Part shown: positions 26,992 through 37,131 of the stretch, piece by piece
Layout: every line of letters starts with the position of its first letter
Position numbering within the stretch: position 1 is the first letter of the stretch
Assembly (NCBI GenBank): GCA_030670085.1
Contig: DAOVCJ010000006.1
Span: 1-44,242, forward strand
Direction of reading: 5' to 3'
Source of the DNA: Candidatus Aenigmatarchaeota archaeon
GTDB taxonomy: Archaea > Aenigmatarchaeota > Aenigmatarchaeia > QMZP01
Length of the DNA: 44,242 bases
The notes under the pieces: generated by a model
Told to the model about the DNA's origin: nothing
The model's database searches: none
Seen by the model: only the letters and a program-made list of their open reading frames with translations
Translations under genes and position numbers: made by a program

Positions 26992-28236
26992 ATGGACTTA
27001 CATCAGAATCCGAAAATAAAGACGTACCACATGCTAAATGATAGCCCTGCCAGCCGTAAGAATACCAGGGAGAAGTTGAGGGATTATGGGGGTGGTATTG
27101 CCCTTGTTCTTCCATCACTCTACAAGGAGATTCAGGGAGAGGGTCTTCCTATTATAGGGGAAAAACTGAAGGATGTGGATTACATCAATCAACTTGTTGT
27201 TGTTTTGGATGGACCATCAAATAAGAAAAATTTTGATGAGTTTAGCGAATTTTTCTCAGGGCTTCCAGGGGATCCCAAGATTGTTTGGACAGAAGGTAAA
27301 AGAGTAAAAACATTGTACGAGTCGTTAAAAAAAAAGGACCTTGATTTCGACCATCGTGGTAAAGGAAGAGCTGTTCATCTGGCCAATGGGTACATACTTG
27401 CAATAGGAAAGAGCAGGGTTATAGCATTGCATGACTGTGATATAAAAACATATGATACGAGTATCGTTGACAGACTAGTCTACCCGATTGCTAAACGGGG
27501 AGACGAGTTCTGCAAGGGTTTTTACAGCAGGCATACAGAAGAAATGTACGGAAGGGTTGCGAGGCTTTTCATTATCCCTCTGCTAAGGGCTTTGAAAAAA
27601 GTGGATAGTATCAAGAAAAACGAAGATGCCATGGAATTTCTTGAGTATATGGAATCCTTCAGGTATCCTAGTGCAGGCGAGGTTTCGATGAGGCGAGGAC
27701 TTGCACGAACAATCAGAATGCCTTATGACTGGAGCATTGAAGTTGGAATGTTGGCAGAGGTTTACGAAAAAATGTCATTGGATAAGATATGCCAGAGTGA
27801 GCTTTTGGATGTGGGATATGAACACAAGCATCAGGAGTTATCTCAGGATGATAGAGAAGGGGGTTTGCATAAGATGTCAAGAGAGATTGCCAAATCCATA
27901 TTTAGAACTCTGGCAAGACATCATGGCGTTACTTTCACTGATGACATATTCAGAACCCTGGAACAGTTATACGTTAAAGAGGCAGAAAAACTGATAGATA
28001 TTTATGAGGGTGATGCAGAAATTAACGCACTTGATTATAACAGGCATGAAGAGAAGGTTATTGTGGAAACATTCGCTGATAAATCATTAAAGGAGGCTAA
28101 AGACGAATATAACCGATATGTTGAAAGTGATCCCACGCTCCCATCCTGGGAAAGAATCATTTCAGCAGATCCTGATTTTTTCAAGAAGTTTGAGGACGCT
28201 GTTGGAGAGGACAACTTACGTCATGTTATGATATAG
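26992..28236 (+). CDS. GT81-like glucosyl-3-phosphoglycerate synthase family glycosyltransferase
   Basis: VVVLDGPS, GKGRAVH, LHDCDIKTYD, CKGFYSRH, YDWSIEVGMLAEVYEK, EHKHQELS. Confidence 0.7.
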   Translation: MDLHQNPKIKTYHMLNDSPASRKNTREKLRDYGGGIALVLPSLYKEIQGEGLPIIGEKLKDVDYINQLVVVLDGPSNKKNFDEFSEFFSGLPGDPKIVWTEGKRVKTLYESLKKKDLDFDHRGKGRAVHLANGYILAIGKSRVIALHDCDIKTYDTSIVDRLVYPIAKRGDEFCKGFYSRHTEEMYGRVARLFIIPLLRALKKVDSIKKNEDAMEFLEYMESFRYPSAGEVSMRRGLARTIRMPYDWSIEVGMLAEVYEKMSLDKICQSELLDVGYEHKHQELSQDDREGGLHKMSREIAKSIFRTLARHHGVTFTDDIFRTLEQLYVKEAEKLIDIYEGDAEINALDYNRHEEKVIVETFADKSLKEAKDEYNRYVESDPTLPSWERIISADPDFFKKFEDAVGEDNLRHVMI

Positions 28237-28307
28237 TTTGTCAAACGGTTAGACACGTTTCTCCAAACATTATAAATCCAAAGAACAATTTTATTATTAG
28301 GGGTTTT

Positions 28308-29201
28308 ATGGAGAAGGAAGTTCTGGATAAATACAAGAAAGCGGGGAGTGTTACTGCAGAGGTAAGGCAGGAGATTTCCAAGATGCTGAAGCCTGGACTG
28401 AAGATTCTGGATCTCGCAAACAGGGTCGATGATCTGATAGAAAAGAAGGGAGCCAAGCCAGCATTCCCTGTGAACATCTCGATAAACGAGGTTGCTGCTC
28501 ACTACACCCCATCCTTTGGGGATACGAAGGAAATAGAGGAAGGTAATTTGGTAAAGATTGACATAGGGGCTCACATAGATGGTTACATAGGGGACATGGC
28601 GTTCACTTACTGCTCCCAGCCGAACCATTTGCTTAAGGCATCGGAGAAGGTTCTGGAGAAGGCTATCAAGATTATAAAGCCAGGGGTTTCCCTTGCAGAG
28701 ATAGGAACAACAATCGAAAATTCTGCAAAGGATCAGGGTGTTGGAGTTATCGTCAACCTTACAGGACATACGCTGGATAAATATGTCTTCCATGGTCCGC
28801 CCTCAATTCTCAACGTGAAGAACGACCTCGACCACAGGTTCAAGGAGTGGGATGTCATTGCCCTGGAGCCGTTCATAACAGAAACCAATGGTCATGTAAA
28901 GAACTCCGGAACGGTTGAGATATACAGGTATCTCATGGACAGGCCAGTGAGATTGATGGAGGCGAGGAATATCCTGGCGATGGCGAGGGATGAATATCAT
29001 TCGTTACCCTTTGCTAAGCGATGGCTCTACAAGAAATTCTCACCCATCAAGGTATCGCTCGCGTTGAGGCAGCTGGGAGCGGTGGAAGCGTTGGAAACCT
29101 ACCCTGTTCTGAAGGAGGTTGAAAACAAACCCATTGCCCAGTCTGAACACACAATAATCGTAATGGACAAACCAATCATAACGACGAGGTTGGTTGAATG
29201 A
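28308..29201 (+). CDS. map: Methionine aminopeptidase type II
   Basis: PAFPVNISINEVAAHYTPSFGD, KIDIGAHIDGYIGDMAFT, GHTLDKYVFHGPPS. Confidence 0.95.
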   Translation: MEKEVLDKYKKAGSVTAEVRQEISKMLKPGLKILDLANRVDDLIEKKGAKPAFPVNISINEVAAHYTPSFGDTKEIEEGNLVKIDIGAHIDGYIGDMAFTYCSQPNHLLKASEKVLEKAIKIIKPGVSLAEIGTTIENSAKDQGVGVIVNLTGHTLDKYVFHGPPSILNVKNDLDHRFKEWDVIALEPFITETNGHVKNSGTVEIYRYLMDRPVRLMEARNILAMARDEYHSLPFAKRWLYKKFSPIKVSLALRQLGAVEALETYPVLKEVENKPIAQSEHTIIVMDKPIITTRLVE

Positions 29202-29692
29202 GTTTTGTTGTTGGAACGGTTCTGGGTATTGTGAAGAACGACGAGATTCTTCTGATAAACAGAAACAAGTATCCATTTGTTGGTTTCTGGGGCCTTCCTG
29301 GAGGAAAGGTGGAGGTGGGAGAGCGTATAGAGGAAACCGCTCTCAGGGAAGCGCTTGAGGAAACAGGTCTGGATATGGATTTTCACTCATTCAGGGGAAC
29401 AGTCTCAGCACGTATAATGGAAAGTGGAAAGGCCCTGAACCATTTCATTCTTCTCGTGTGCAGGCTGAGTCCCAAGGAAGGTGAGATTAAACAGGGCGGT
29501 GAAGGAGAACTCAGATGGTTCAAACTCGGTGAACTTGATGGTATGAAGGATAGGATTATACCAGACGATCTCCATATGATAAACAAGATGATTCTCAGCG
29601 AGGAGAAAAAGAACTTCACAAGCGTTATGGAAAAGAATGGGAATGATTACATTCTCAGGGAATTTGAAGTGAATGAATATGGGAAGAAGTGA
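29198..29692 (+). CDS. Nudix hydrolase
   Basis: GLPGGKVEVGERIEETALREALEETGL. Confidence 0.92.
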   Translation: MSFVVGTVLGIVKNDEILLINRNKYPFVGFWGLPGGKVEVGERIEETALREALEETGLDMDFHSFRGTVSARIMESGKALNHFILLVCRLSPKEGEIKQGGEGELRWFKLGELDGMKDRIIPDDLHMINKMILSEEKKNFTSVMEKNGNDYILREFEVNEYGKK

Positions 29693-29996
29693 ATTCTCAG
29701 AAAGGGTTCTTGATATTTGCAGGAAGGTTCCGAAGGGAAGGATTACAACTTATGGGGAGATTGCAAGGGCTCTGGGAAAGCCCAAAGCCTCCAGGGTAGT
29801 GGGGCAGGCTCTGAAGAGGAACCCGAAACCCATTGAAACCCCATGCCACAGGGTGGTTCGCTCTGACGGTAGTTTGGGAGGGTACGGAGGCCCGGGCAGA
29901 AAGGGGGTGGAGAAAAAGAAGAGTCTGCTGAAAAAAGAGGGGGTAAGAGTAGAGAAGGACAGAATAAAAATAAGAAATTATCTTTACCGTTTTTAA
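29673..29996 (+). CDS. ogt: Methylated-DNA--protein-cysteine methyltransferase domain protein
   Basis: VPKGRITTYGEIARALGKPKASRVVGQALKRNPKPIETPCHRVVRSDGSLGGYGGP (active PCHRV). Confidence 0.9.
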   Translation: MNMGRSEFSERVLDICRKVPKGRITTYGEIARALGKPKASRVVGQALKRNPKPIETPCHRVVRSDGSLGGYGGPGRKGVEKKKSLLKKEGVRVEKDRIKIRNYLYRF

Positions 29997-30142
29997 GACC
30001 ATATGTTTGGGTACTCCAGGTCTGATTCCACTACCAGACCGAACTCTGAGAATATTGCAAAGCAGTTCGGGCACCTGAAAACCTCTGGATTTTTGTGCCA
30101 GCACTTTCCAGATGTTCCGCATAATGGACACTTGTTTCGCAT
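29993..30142 (-). CDS. 49-aa zinc-ribbon protein
   Basis: MRNKCPLCGTSGKCWHKNPEVFRCPNCFAIFSEFG; start moved from ORF-track 30214. Confidence 0.55.
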   Translation of the reverse strand: MRNKCPLCGTSGKCWHKNPEVFRCPNCFAIFSEFGLVVESDLEYPNIWS

Positions 30143-30167
30143 AAGAACCAACCAGACAAGTTGGAAT

Positions 30168-30242
30168 GACGGATAGGTTACAGTTGGATTGACGGATTGG
30201 TTATATTGGTTCAATCCGTCGAATTGCTTGGCTCATTCCGTC
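30168..30242. repeat. Compound hairpin repeat, variant of the GACGGCTTG family
   Basis: GACGGATTG-N12-CAATCCGTC (30191-30220) flanked by GACGGATAG (30168) and CATTCCGTC (30234-30242). Confidence 0.6.
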
Positions 30243-30297
30243 GTATGATTTAGTTTAATAATAATATGTGGCAGAACCTTTAAATATGGTTGATGTC

Positions 30298-30705
30298 CTA
30301 GTTCACTATCTTTATCTTCATCTCTTCTGCCTTCTTTATGATTTCTGTCCTCTTCCTCTTTCCAACTGATGATGATATGAGAGCGATTTCTTTCCCGGGG
30401 TTCAGCTTCTCGAGTTCATTCGGGTTTGAGATTCTGACCTCTCTGTACCCGTATCTCGTCAGGCCCTTTACGCTTCTCGGAGAACCATAACCAACCTTCG
30501 GAAGCCTGCCCCTTGCCCTTTCATGCTTCCTCAGTTTTGAATGCCTTCCCCTTGGTCTCCTCCAGGCCTTTTTCAGTTTTTTCAGTCTGTACCCCTCCTG
30601 CCTTGAAAAGCCTGGCTTTTTCTTCTTCATTTTCTTTCTCACCTTTAGCATGGGCCTGGATTCCTTCCTGACCCTGTTGGTTTTTTTCCTATTCATTCTT
30701 CTCAC
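30298..30705 (-). CDS. rpl32e: Ribosomal protein L32e
   Basis: WRRPRGRHSKLRKHERARGRLPKVGYGSPRSVKGL. Confidence 0.93.
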   Translation of the reverse strand: MRRMNRKKTNRVRKESRPMLKVRKKMKKKKPGFSRQEGYRLKKLKKAWRRPRGRHSKLRKHERARGRLPKVGYGSPRSVKGLTRYGYREVRISNPNELEKLNPGKEIALISSSVGKRKRTEIIKKAEEMKIKIVN

Positions 30706-31240
30706 CCTCTGTTGGTTCTTCTATGGGTTTACACTTCTGGATCAGGTGGCAGCCATCCTGGAAAACCCTCCTGTCATAACCCTTGACCTTTGTTGTAAGC
30801 TCTATGTTCGCGGCTGTCTGGCCAACATCATCCTTGTCTATCCCTGTTATCACGACTTCATCCTTCTTTACATCAACCTTTGCGTCACCGACTATCTTTG
30901 CGGTCCTTGGCTTCCTCTCTCCCATGAAGTTCTGTATGATTACTTTTTCATCCTCTATGTTGAATTTTACAGGGAAATGGGAATAGACTGTCTTGAGCCT
31001 AGCCTCCCATCCCTGGGTAACACCGATTATCATGTTCCTCAGATGGGCGCTCCAGGTTCCTACCATCGCTTTCTCCTTTCTCCTTTCAGAGCCCGAGCTG
31101 AGTATAACCTCCTTGTCCTTTATGTCCACCTTCACTCCCTTCGGGGATTTTCTCATCTCTCCCTTCGGGCCCTTGACTACCAGATTCCCCTGCTCCACTC
31201 CAACGGTTACACCGTCAGGAATTTCAACTTTTTTCTGCAT
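30689..31240 (-). CDS. rpl6: Ribosomal protein L6
   Basis: GTWSAHLRNMIIGVTQGWEARLKTVYSHFPVKF. Confidence 0.93.
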   Translation of the reverse strand: MQKKVEIPDGVTVGVEQGNLVVKGPKGEMRKSPKGVKVDIKDKEVILSSGSERRKEKAMVGTWSAHLRNMIIGVTQGWEARLKTVYSHFPVKFNIEDEKVIIQNFMGERKPRTAKIVGDAKVDVKKDEVVITGIDKDDVGQTAANIELTTKVKGYDRRVFQDGCHLIQKCKPIEEPTEGEKNE

Positions 31241-31290
31241 ACAATCACCGCTAATTAAGAAAATTAACCGTAAATGATATAAATTGTTTT

Positions 31291-32541
31291 CTATTTCTTC
31301 TTTCTGGGCTTCTTTGCCTTCTTGGGCTTTGTTTTTTTAGGTTTCGCTGGCTTCTTGGGTTTCTTGGTTTTTTTCGGTTTCGCTGCCCTCCTTGGCTTTT
31401 CTTTCTTCTCCCGCTTTCCTGCAAGCCCTGGGATTCTGCCAATCAGGGTGAATGCACCTGTTCCTATGGGGGCAACCTGATTCATCATTATGTTTTCTAT
31501 GGTTCCCTTCATATCGTCCTTCTCTCCCCTTATGGCTGCGTTGGTCAGGTGTTTTTTGGTCTCCTCAAACGAAGCCCTAACAAGGACAGATGCCTTTTGG
31601 CCTGAGATTCCGTATCTTCCGATCGCTCGTATGTTTCCCCTCACGGTCATCAGATCAGCCAGCAGCATGATATATCTCACATCAACCCCAAGTCCCTGCT
31701 CCTCCATTGTATATTTGGCCTGCTTTATTATGACGTTTCTTGCCGCTTCAACGCCCAGAACATCAAGGACCTCGAACATGTTGTTGCCCACTGTCCTGGT
31801 GTAATCAACCCCCTCTATCTCATAAACCTTTTTCAGGTTTGAACCCAGGGTAGTGATTATCCATTCGCCCCCCTCCTTTGTCACAACAACCTGGGATATT
31901 CCCCTTATACCCTTTATGTGCGACTCCAGAAGGGAATACTTGAGCTTGTGCAAATTCTTCAGGTCAACTTTTTTGGGTCTGACAATAAGGTAATCCCCCT
32001 CCACCAATGTCTCAGTGTTTCTGAGCCTTATGCACTTTGAAACCTTCTGGGGATCCATATCCAGGCCTGCAAGTTTTTTCATATCTAACTTGCACCTTAT
32101 CTGGACTTCTGTGAGATCAGTGGTTGTGGAGATGATGACGTCCTTCGCTTTCACTTCCCTTACACTGCTTGCTATCTTCCTTACGCTTTCGATGCTCTGG
32201 TGATCCTTCTCCATATAAACGCTCATGGTTGGTGTTCTGGGCTCCCTCCTGGCATCGAATATCTCGAGCATCCTGGGAAGACCGAGGGTGACCTGTATCC
32301 CTGCAGTACCTGCAAAATGGTAGGTTCTCATGGTCATCTGGGTGGCGGGTTCTGACAGGGACTGGGCAGCTACCACACCAACCGGCTCCTCTGGATCATA
32401 GGAGGATTTTGCGTAGAGTGTCTTGACAATGTCCAGAATCTCTTTCTTCTTCTCTTCTGATGCCCTGTGCTGAGTAAAGTAATCATCCAGCTCTTTCCTT
32501 ACCTTCAGTGGCAACGTGTTCATATCTTTTGCTCCTTTCAC
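31291..32541 (-). CDS. rpoA2: RNA polymerase subunit A'' with K/P-rich C-terminal tail
   Basis: EPVGVVAAQSLSEPATQMTMRTYHFAGTAG; tail RRAAKPKKTKKPKKPAKPKKTKPKK. Confidence 0.96.
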   Translation of the reverse strand: MKGAKDMNTLPLKVRKELDDYFTQHRASEEKKKEILDIVKTLYAKSSYDPEEPVGVVAAQSLSEPATQMTMRTYHFAGTAGIQVTLGLPRMLEIFDARREPRTPTMSVYMEKDHQSIESVRKIASSVREVKAKDVIISTTTDLTEVQIRCKLDMKKLAGLDMDPQKVSKCIRLRNTETLVEGDYLIVRPKKVDLKNLHKLKYSLLESHIKGIRGISQVVVTKEGGEWIITTLGSNLKKVYEIEGVDYTRTVGNNMFEVLDVLGVEAARNVIIKQAKYTMEEQGLGVDVRYIMLLADLMTVRGNIRAIGRYGISGQKASVLVRASFEETKKHLTNAAIRGEKDDMKGTIENIMMNQVAPIGTGAFTLIGRIPGLAGKREKKEKPRRAAKPKKTKKPKKPAKPKKTKPKKAKKPRKKK

Positions 32542-35073
32542 CTATATTTTAACTGCCTGGGCTTCGATGAACTCCCTCCAGTCCAGGTTACCCCAGTCGG
32601 ATTTGGAGGGGTCAATCATGTCCTCACCTGCTGTGAACTGCACTATCTGATTGTGGGCATTCCTTATGGACCCGTCATGGTTCACCTTCAGGTCCTGCAG
32701 GGCGTTGACAAGCCTCCTCTGCATGTAACCTGATTTCCTGGTTCTCAGTGATTTATCCATAAGGCCTTCCCTGCCGTTCATGATATTCCAGAATAGCTCG
32801 AACGGTCTGAGGCCGTCCTTAAAACCCCTTGATACAAAACCATGGGATCGTGGGGAAAGATCATAGGGTTTTATGTGGGGCAGGGTCCTGTTAAGATAAC
32901 CCCTCTTTATCCTCTTGCCCAGGATAGTTTCCTGTCCAACAACAGCTGCCATTTGTGTTGTGTTTATCAGGGAACCCTTTGCCCCTGCCGATGACATGAA
33001 ATAGATATCATTTTTCTTAATGTTTTCAGAAACTATGTCTCCTACCCTGCTTACCCCTGATGCCAGAACGTTCATTATCTGCGCTTCCAGAGATTCCTCT
33101 GGCGTCATACCAGGCAGAATCGTAAGTTCCTTCTTGTTATACTGATTTATCAGCTTGTGTGATTCCTTCTCTGCCTTGTCTATCTCCTCTCTTATAGTCT
33201 TATGCGCACCATCAGGCAGATCCAAGTCAGAGATTCCAAGGGAGAAACCCCTCTTCATCAGGAAGGCTGTTCCCAGTCTCCCATAATTGTCTATGAAATC
33301 CTTTATATTATCGTTATCCACAAGCCTGTGCAGTCTGCCTATTATCTTTCCCTTTTCCGCACCCACGCCCACCTTGTCCACAACTCCCCTCTTCAGAATT
33401 CCCCTATCAATCGTGACCCAGCAGTCATAGGGACAGTTCTGCTTCTCGCATGTATCGCAATTCCTGCACGCATGCGCCTTGAATTCTATGTTCAGCTCTT
33501 TAGGTAGCAAAAAGCTGAATATCTCCTTGCCTGTAAATTTCTCCCTGTCAGGCAGATCAATATCAATCCCGGCATCAGATAAAAGCTGTGCGGTCTCCTC
33601 CTTGCTGAGAACGGTTTCCTTCATGGTCAGGAGGTAAACACCTGATATCTGGTCAAGATCCAGTCCTATTATCGGACCTCCGAATTTCGGGGATATTATG
33701 TTGTGCTTGACATCCATAAGGAAGGTAGCCTCTGTTCTCGCTTCCTGTGTCTGCAGGACATGGAGGTTCATCTCGTCTCCATCAAAATCCGCGTTGTAGG
33801 GAGGACATACAGAGGGATTCATTCGGAATGTTTTGTACGGCATAATCCTGACCCTGTGGGCCATTATGGATATTCTGTGAAGGGATGGTTGCCTGTTGAA
33901 GAGAACTATGTCACCGTCCTGGAGCTGCCTCTCCGCGATCCAGTCAGGGCCCATGTTGCTCATCAATTCCTTCTTGTTTTCAATCGTGACCTTTATTCTC
34001 CTTCCGTCTGCCCTGACAACGTAATTGATCTTGTCAAGCTTGAACAGATCTTTTACATACTTGGTGTTGAGTGGTGTTACATATTCGGGGATTGTGAGCT
34101 CCCTCGCAACAATCTCAGGAACACCGACCTCATTTATTGATATCTTGGGGTCAGGAGAGATAACGGTCCTTGCAGAGAAGTTCACCCTCTTTCCTAAGAG
34201 GTTGCCCCTTATCCTTCCCTCCTTTGCCTTCAGTCTCTGAATCAAGCCCTTCAGAGGTCTACCTGACCTATGCCTTGCTAGGGGAATCCCAGTCAGTTCA
34301 TTATCAAAATACGTTGAGATGTGGTATTGAACGAGCTCCCATAAATCATTCAATATGAATTCAGGTGCCCCGATATCGATGTTTTCCTTCAGGCTCTGGT
34401 TTATCCTGACCACATCGACCAGTTTGTGTGTCAGGTCATCTTCTGACCTCTCCCCGCTCTCCAGGGTTATGCTCGGCCTCACTGTTACAGGGGGTATTGG
34501 GAAAAGTGTGACAATGAGCCACTCAGGTCTCCCTCCCCTGAATCCTATCTTTCTCAGATCCTTGTCCGGAATTTTTTCGAACCTCTCCCTTATGGTTTCA
34601 GAATTGAGCTCGTCCTTGTCCTGGTAGAAGGTGTAGGGCTTCACAAAGGTTATCTTCTTCTGCTGTGCCTTGCAGTGGGGACATCTTGAGGGTATGGTCT
34701 TCTCTGAGGATTTTTTCTTCCTTGGTTTCTTTTCCTGTCCCTCTGGAGGCACGATGAGTATTCTCCCGCACTTTTTGCAGACCATCCTGAGCAACTGGTA
34801 AATGGTCTTTGTGTAGAGGACATGGACAATGGGTTTTGCAAGCTCCAGGTATCCGAAATGTCCCATGCACTCCCCTATGCCACCTCCGCATGTTCTGCAG
34901 TGAAGCCCTGGGTCTATCACACCGAGCCTGGGATCCATGACCCCTCCCTCAACAGGGTAACCGTCTGCATCGTAAAGGTCCGAGCTTACAACCCTTACCC
35001 TTGCAAGGGATTTTACTGTCTGTGGTGATATTACCCCGAATGTAATCTCTGAGATTTTTGAAACCATAATCAT
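32542..35073 (-). CDS. rpoA1: RNA polymerase subunit A'
   Basis: NADFDGDEMNLHV; zinc motifs; GKRVNFSARTVISPDP. Confidence 0.97.
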   Translation of the reverse strand: MIMVSKISEITFGVISPQTVKSLARVRVVSSDLYDADGYPVEGGVMDPRLGVIDPGLHCRTCGGGIGECMGHFGYLELAKPIVHVLYTKTIYQLLRMVCKKCGRILIVPPEGQEKKPRKKKSSEKTIPSRCPHCKAQQKKITFVKPYTFYQDKDELNSETIRERFEKIPDKDLRKIGFRGGRPEWLIVTLFPIPPVTVRPSITLESGERSEDDLTHKLVDVVRINQSLKENIDIGAPEFILNDLWELVQYHISTYFDNELTGIPLARHRSGRPLKGLIQRLKAKEGRIRGNLLGKRVNFSARTVISPDPKISINEVGVPEIVARELTIPEYVTPLNTKYVKDLFKLDKINYVVRADGRRIKVTIENKKELMSNMGPDWIAERQLQDGDIVLFNRQPSLHRISIMAHRVRIMPYKTFRMNPSVCPPYNADFDGDEMNLHVLQTQEARTEATFLMDVKHNIISPKFGGPIIGLDLDQISGVYLLTMKETVLSKEETAQLLSDAGIDIDLPDREKFTGKEIFSFLLPKELNIEFKAHACRNCDTCEKQNCPYDCWVTIDRGILKRGVVDKVGVGAEKGKIIGRLHRLVDNDNIKDFIDNYGRLGTAFLMKRGFSLGISDLDLPDGAHKTIREEIDKAEKESHKLINQYNKKELTILPGMTPEESLEAQIMNVLASGVSRVGDIVSENIKKNDIYFMSSAGAKGSLINTTQMAAVVGQETILGKRIKRGYLNRTLPHIKPYDLSPRSHGFVSRGFKDGLRPFELFWNIMNGREGLMDKSLRTRKSGYMQRRLVNALQDLKVNHDGSIRNAHNQIVQFTAGEDMIDPSKSDWGNLDWREFIEAQAVKI

Positions 35074-37127
35074 ACCTCCTTTGTCCCGAGTTTGGGATAT
35101 ATTCCCATTGATTTCAGTTCATCCAAAGTGAGCTTGAAGGCATAAGAAGTCTCGACCCATACAATCTCTGAATCCTTGCACACCGCACAGTAGCTCTTGT
35201 TCTTTGCTATGTCACGTATGGCGACCAGGCCGCACTTGGTGCATATTGGAATCATGGTCTTGTCAGAATCGAACCTCTCCTTCAGGGTAAGAACTGCTCC
35301 GTGGCCAATCAGGCACTGCTGCTCCATCTCCCCCAGCCTTAACCCCCCTCTCTTTGCTCTACCCTCTGTCGGTTGCTTGGTAAGGAGGGTTACGGGTCCC
35401 CTTGATCTTGCATGTATCTTGTCAGAAACCATGTGGTCAAGCTTCATGTAGTAGGCCAATCCTGTGAATATCATAACCTCGTATTTTGTTCCCTTGTTCC
35501 CGTCATACAAAACTTGCTTTCCATCGTCCCTGAATCCCATGCTCTTCATAGCCTTTCTTATCTCATCCTCCCTCACATGGTTGAATGCCGAGGCGTCCAT
35601 ACTCTTCCCTGCCAGTGCTCCCATCTTTCCGGCCAAAAGCTCTAGGAGCTGACCAATGGTCATCCTGGAGGGAATGGCATGTGGATTGAAAATCAGGTCC
35701 GGTACATTTCCTTCTGCAGTGAAGGGCATGTCCTCGTGGGGAACGAGAAGTGATATCACGCCCTTCTGACCGTGCCTTGAGGCGAGTTTGTCACCAATCT
35801 CCAGAATCCTCTGGTCCCTTATCCTTACCTTGATGAGCTGGTCAGAATCCACTGTTTCGGAAATCAGGATATCGTCCACGATTCCCTCCTCTCCATACCT
35901 AACAGTAACAGATGTTTCCCTTCTGTTCTCTATGTCAGCCGCAAAATCCTCAGCAGAAAGGAACCTCAGGGGAGAAACCTTTCCTATCAGGACAGAATCT
36001 GACACCACCCTTGTTTCCGGGTTTGTTATCCCGTCTGCCCCAATATCCATATAAGCTTCTTCACCTAGGTATCCCTTTATTCCAGGTTCGGGAACCCGTA
36101 TTTCGTCTTCCTGGCCTCCCCAGTACTTCTTCTTTATGGTCTCATAGGTTCTGAAATAGATTGACCTGAACAATCCCCTCTCAACGGAGGATTTGTTTAT
36201 AACAGTTGCGTCATTCAGGTTATAACCATCATGGCACATTATTGCAACCACAACATTCTGTCCTTCTGGGTATTCATCAAGAATATCACTTATGTTGGTT
36301 CTTACAAGCGGTGCCTGTGGGTATGAAAGAATGTTGAACTTGGTATCCGCTCTCACTGGGAAATTGCTTGCCATCAGGCCTATTGCCTGACCAACCATCT
36401 TTGCTCCATAGTTTATTCTGTCCCCCCTGTTATATTCAGGGTAGGGGATAAGGGCAGCTGACGTCCCTAGTATGGTTATGGGGTCTATCTCCAGATGTGT
36501 ATGCTCCTTCCCCAAATCCTCTGGTTTCAGTGCAATGTACGTGTTCTCCTCTTCCTCTGCATCCAGGTATTCAATTATTCCATGCTGTGTAAGGTATGAC
36601 CAGTTTATCTCATCCTTGTTGAGCTTTTTCAGTATCTTATCAGTAAGCTTTGGCTTCCCGTTCTCCACTATTATAAGGGGTCTTCTTGTCCTGCCATGGC
36701 TTGTGTTCACCCTCACCTCTCCAAATTCAGGATGGTACGCGACATTCATCTGTTGGGATATCAGTCCCATTCTCCTCTTCTTCCTCAGGTTCTCAACAAA
36801 CTCGACTGGGTTCTTTATTTCGCCAACAACCCTTCCGTTGAAGTACACATCATTCTTTCCGCTAACCCGTTTCTCAACTACCCTGATTTCAGGCCTTCTG
36901 GCTTCATATCTTATGGGTTTGGGTTTTCTGGCTTCGGGTTCCCTTCTAATCCTTCTCTCTAACTTTGGTTTCCTTGTTGGTTTTCTCATTGGCTTCTTTG
37001 CTGGTTTTTTTGTTGGTTTTCTCACTGGTTTTTTTGTCAGCCTTCTTTTTGGTCTTTTCATTGGGCTTTTCGTAAGCTTTTTCTTCACCTTCTTTGCTGG
37101 CTTCCTTAACGCCTTTTTCCTTTTCAT
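35070..37127 (-). CDS. rpoB1: RNA polymerase subunit B' with basic K/R/P-rich N-terminal extension
   Basis: DKLASRHGQKGV...EDMPFTAEGNVPDLIFNPHAIPSRMTIGQLLE; N-term RKPTKKPAKKPMRKPTRKP. Confidence 0.97.
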   Translation of the reverse strand: MKRKKALRKPAKKVKKKLTKSPMKRPKRRLTKKPVRKPTKKPAKKPMRKPTRKPKLERRIRREPEARKPKPIRYEARRPEIRVVEKRVSGKNDVYFNGRVVGEIKNPVEFVENLRKKRRMGLISQQMNVAYHPEFGEVRVNTSHGRTRRPLIIVENGKPKLTDKILKKLNKDEINWSYLTQHGIIEYLDAEEEENTYIALKPEDLGKEHTHLEIDPITILGTSAALIPYPEYNRGDRINYGAKMVGQAIGLMASNFPVRADTKFNILSYPQAPLVRTNISDILDEYPEGQNVVVAIMCHDGYNLNDATVINKSSVERGLFRSIYFRTYETIKKKYWGGQEDEIRVPEPGIKGYLGEEAYMDIGADGITNPETRVVSDSVLIGKVSPLRFLSAEDFAADIENRRETSVTVRYGEEGIVDDILISETVDSDQLIKVRIRDQRILEIGDKLASRHGQKGVISLLVPHEDMPFTAEGNVPDLIFNPHAIPSRMTIGQLLELLAGKMGALAGKSMDASAFNHVREDEIRKAMKSMGFRDDGKQVLYDGNKGTKYEVMIFTGLAYYMKLDHMVSDKIHARSRGPVTLLTKQPTEGRAKRGGLRLGEMEQQCLIGHGAVLTLKERFDSDKTMIPICTKCGLVAIRDIAKNKSYCAVCKDSEIVWVETSYAFKLTLDELKSMGIYPKLGTKEV

Positions 37128-37131
37128 AGAA

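Noticed and set aside
30650-31258. 202-aa plus-strand ORF
   Set aside because: Antisense to rpl6/rpl32e.
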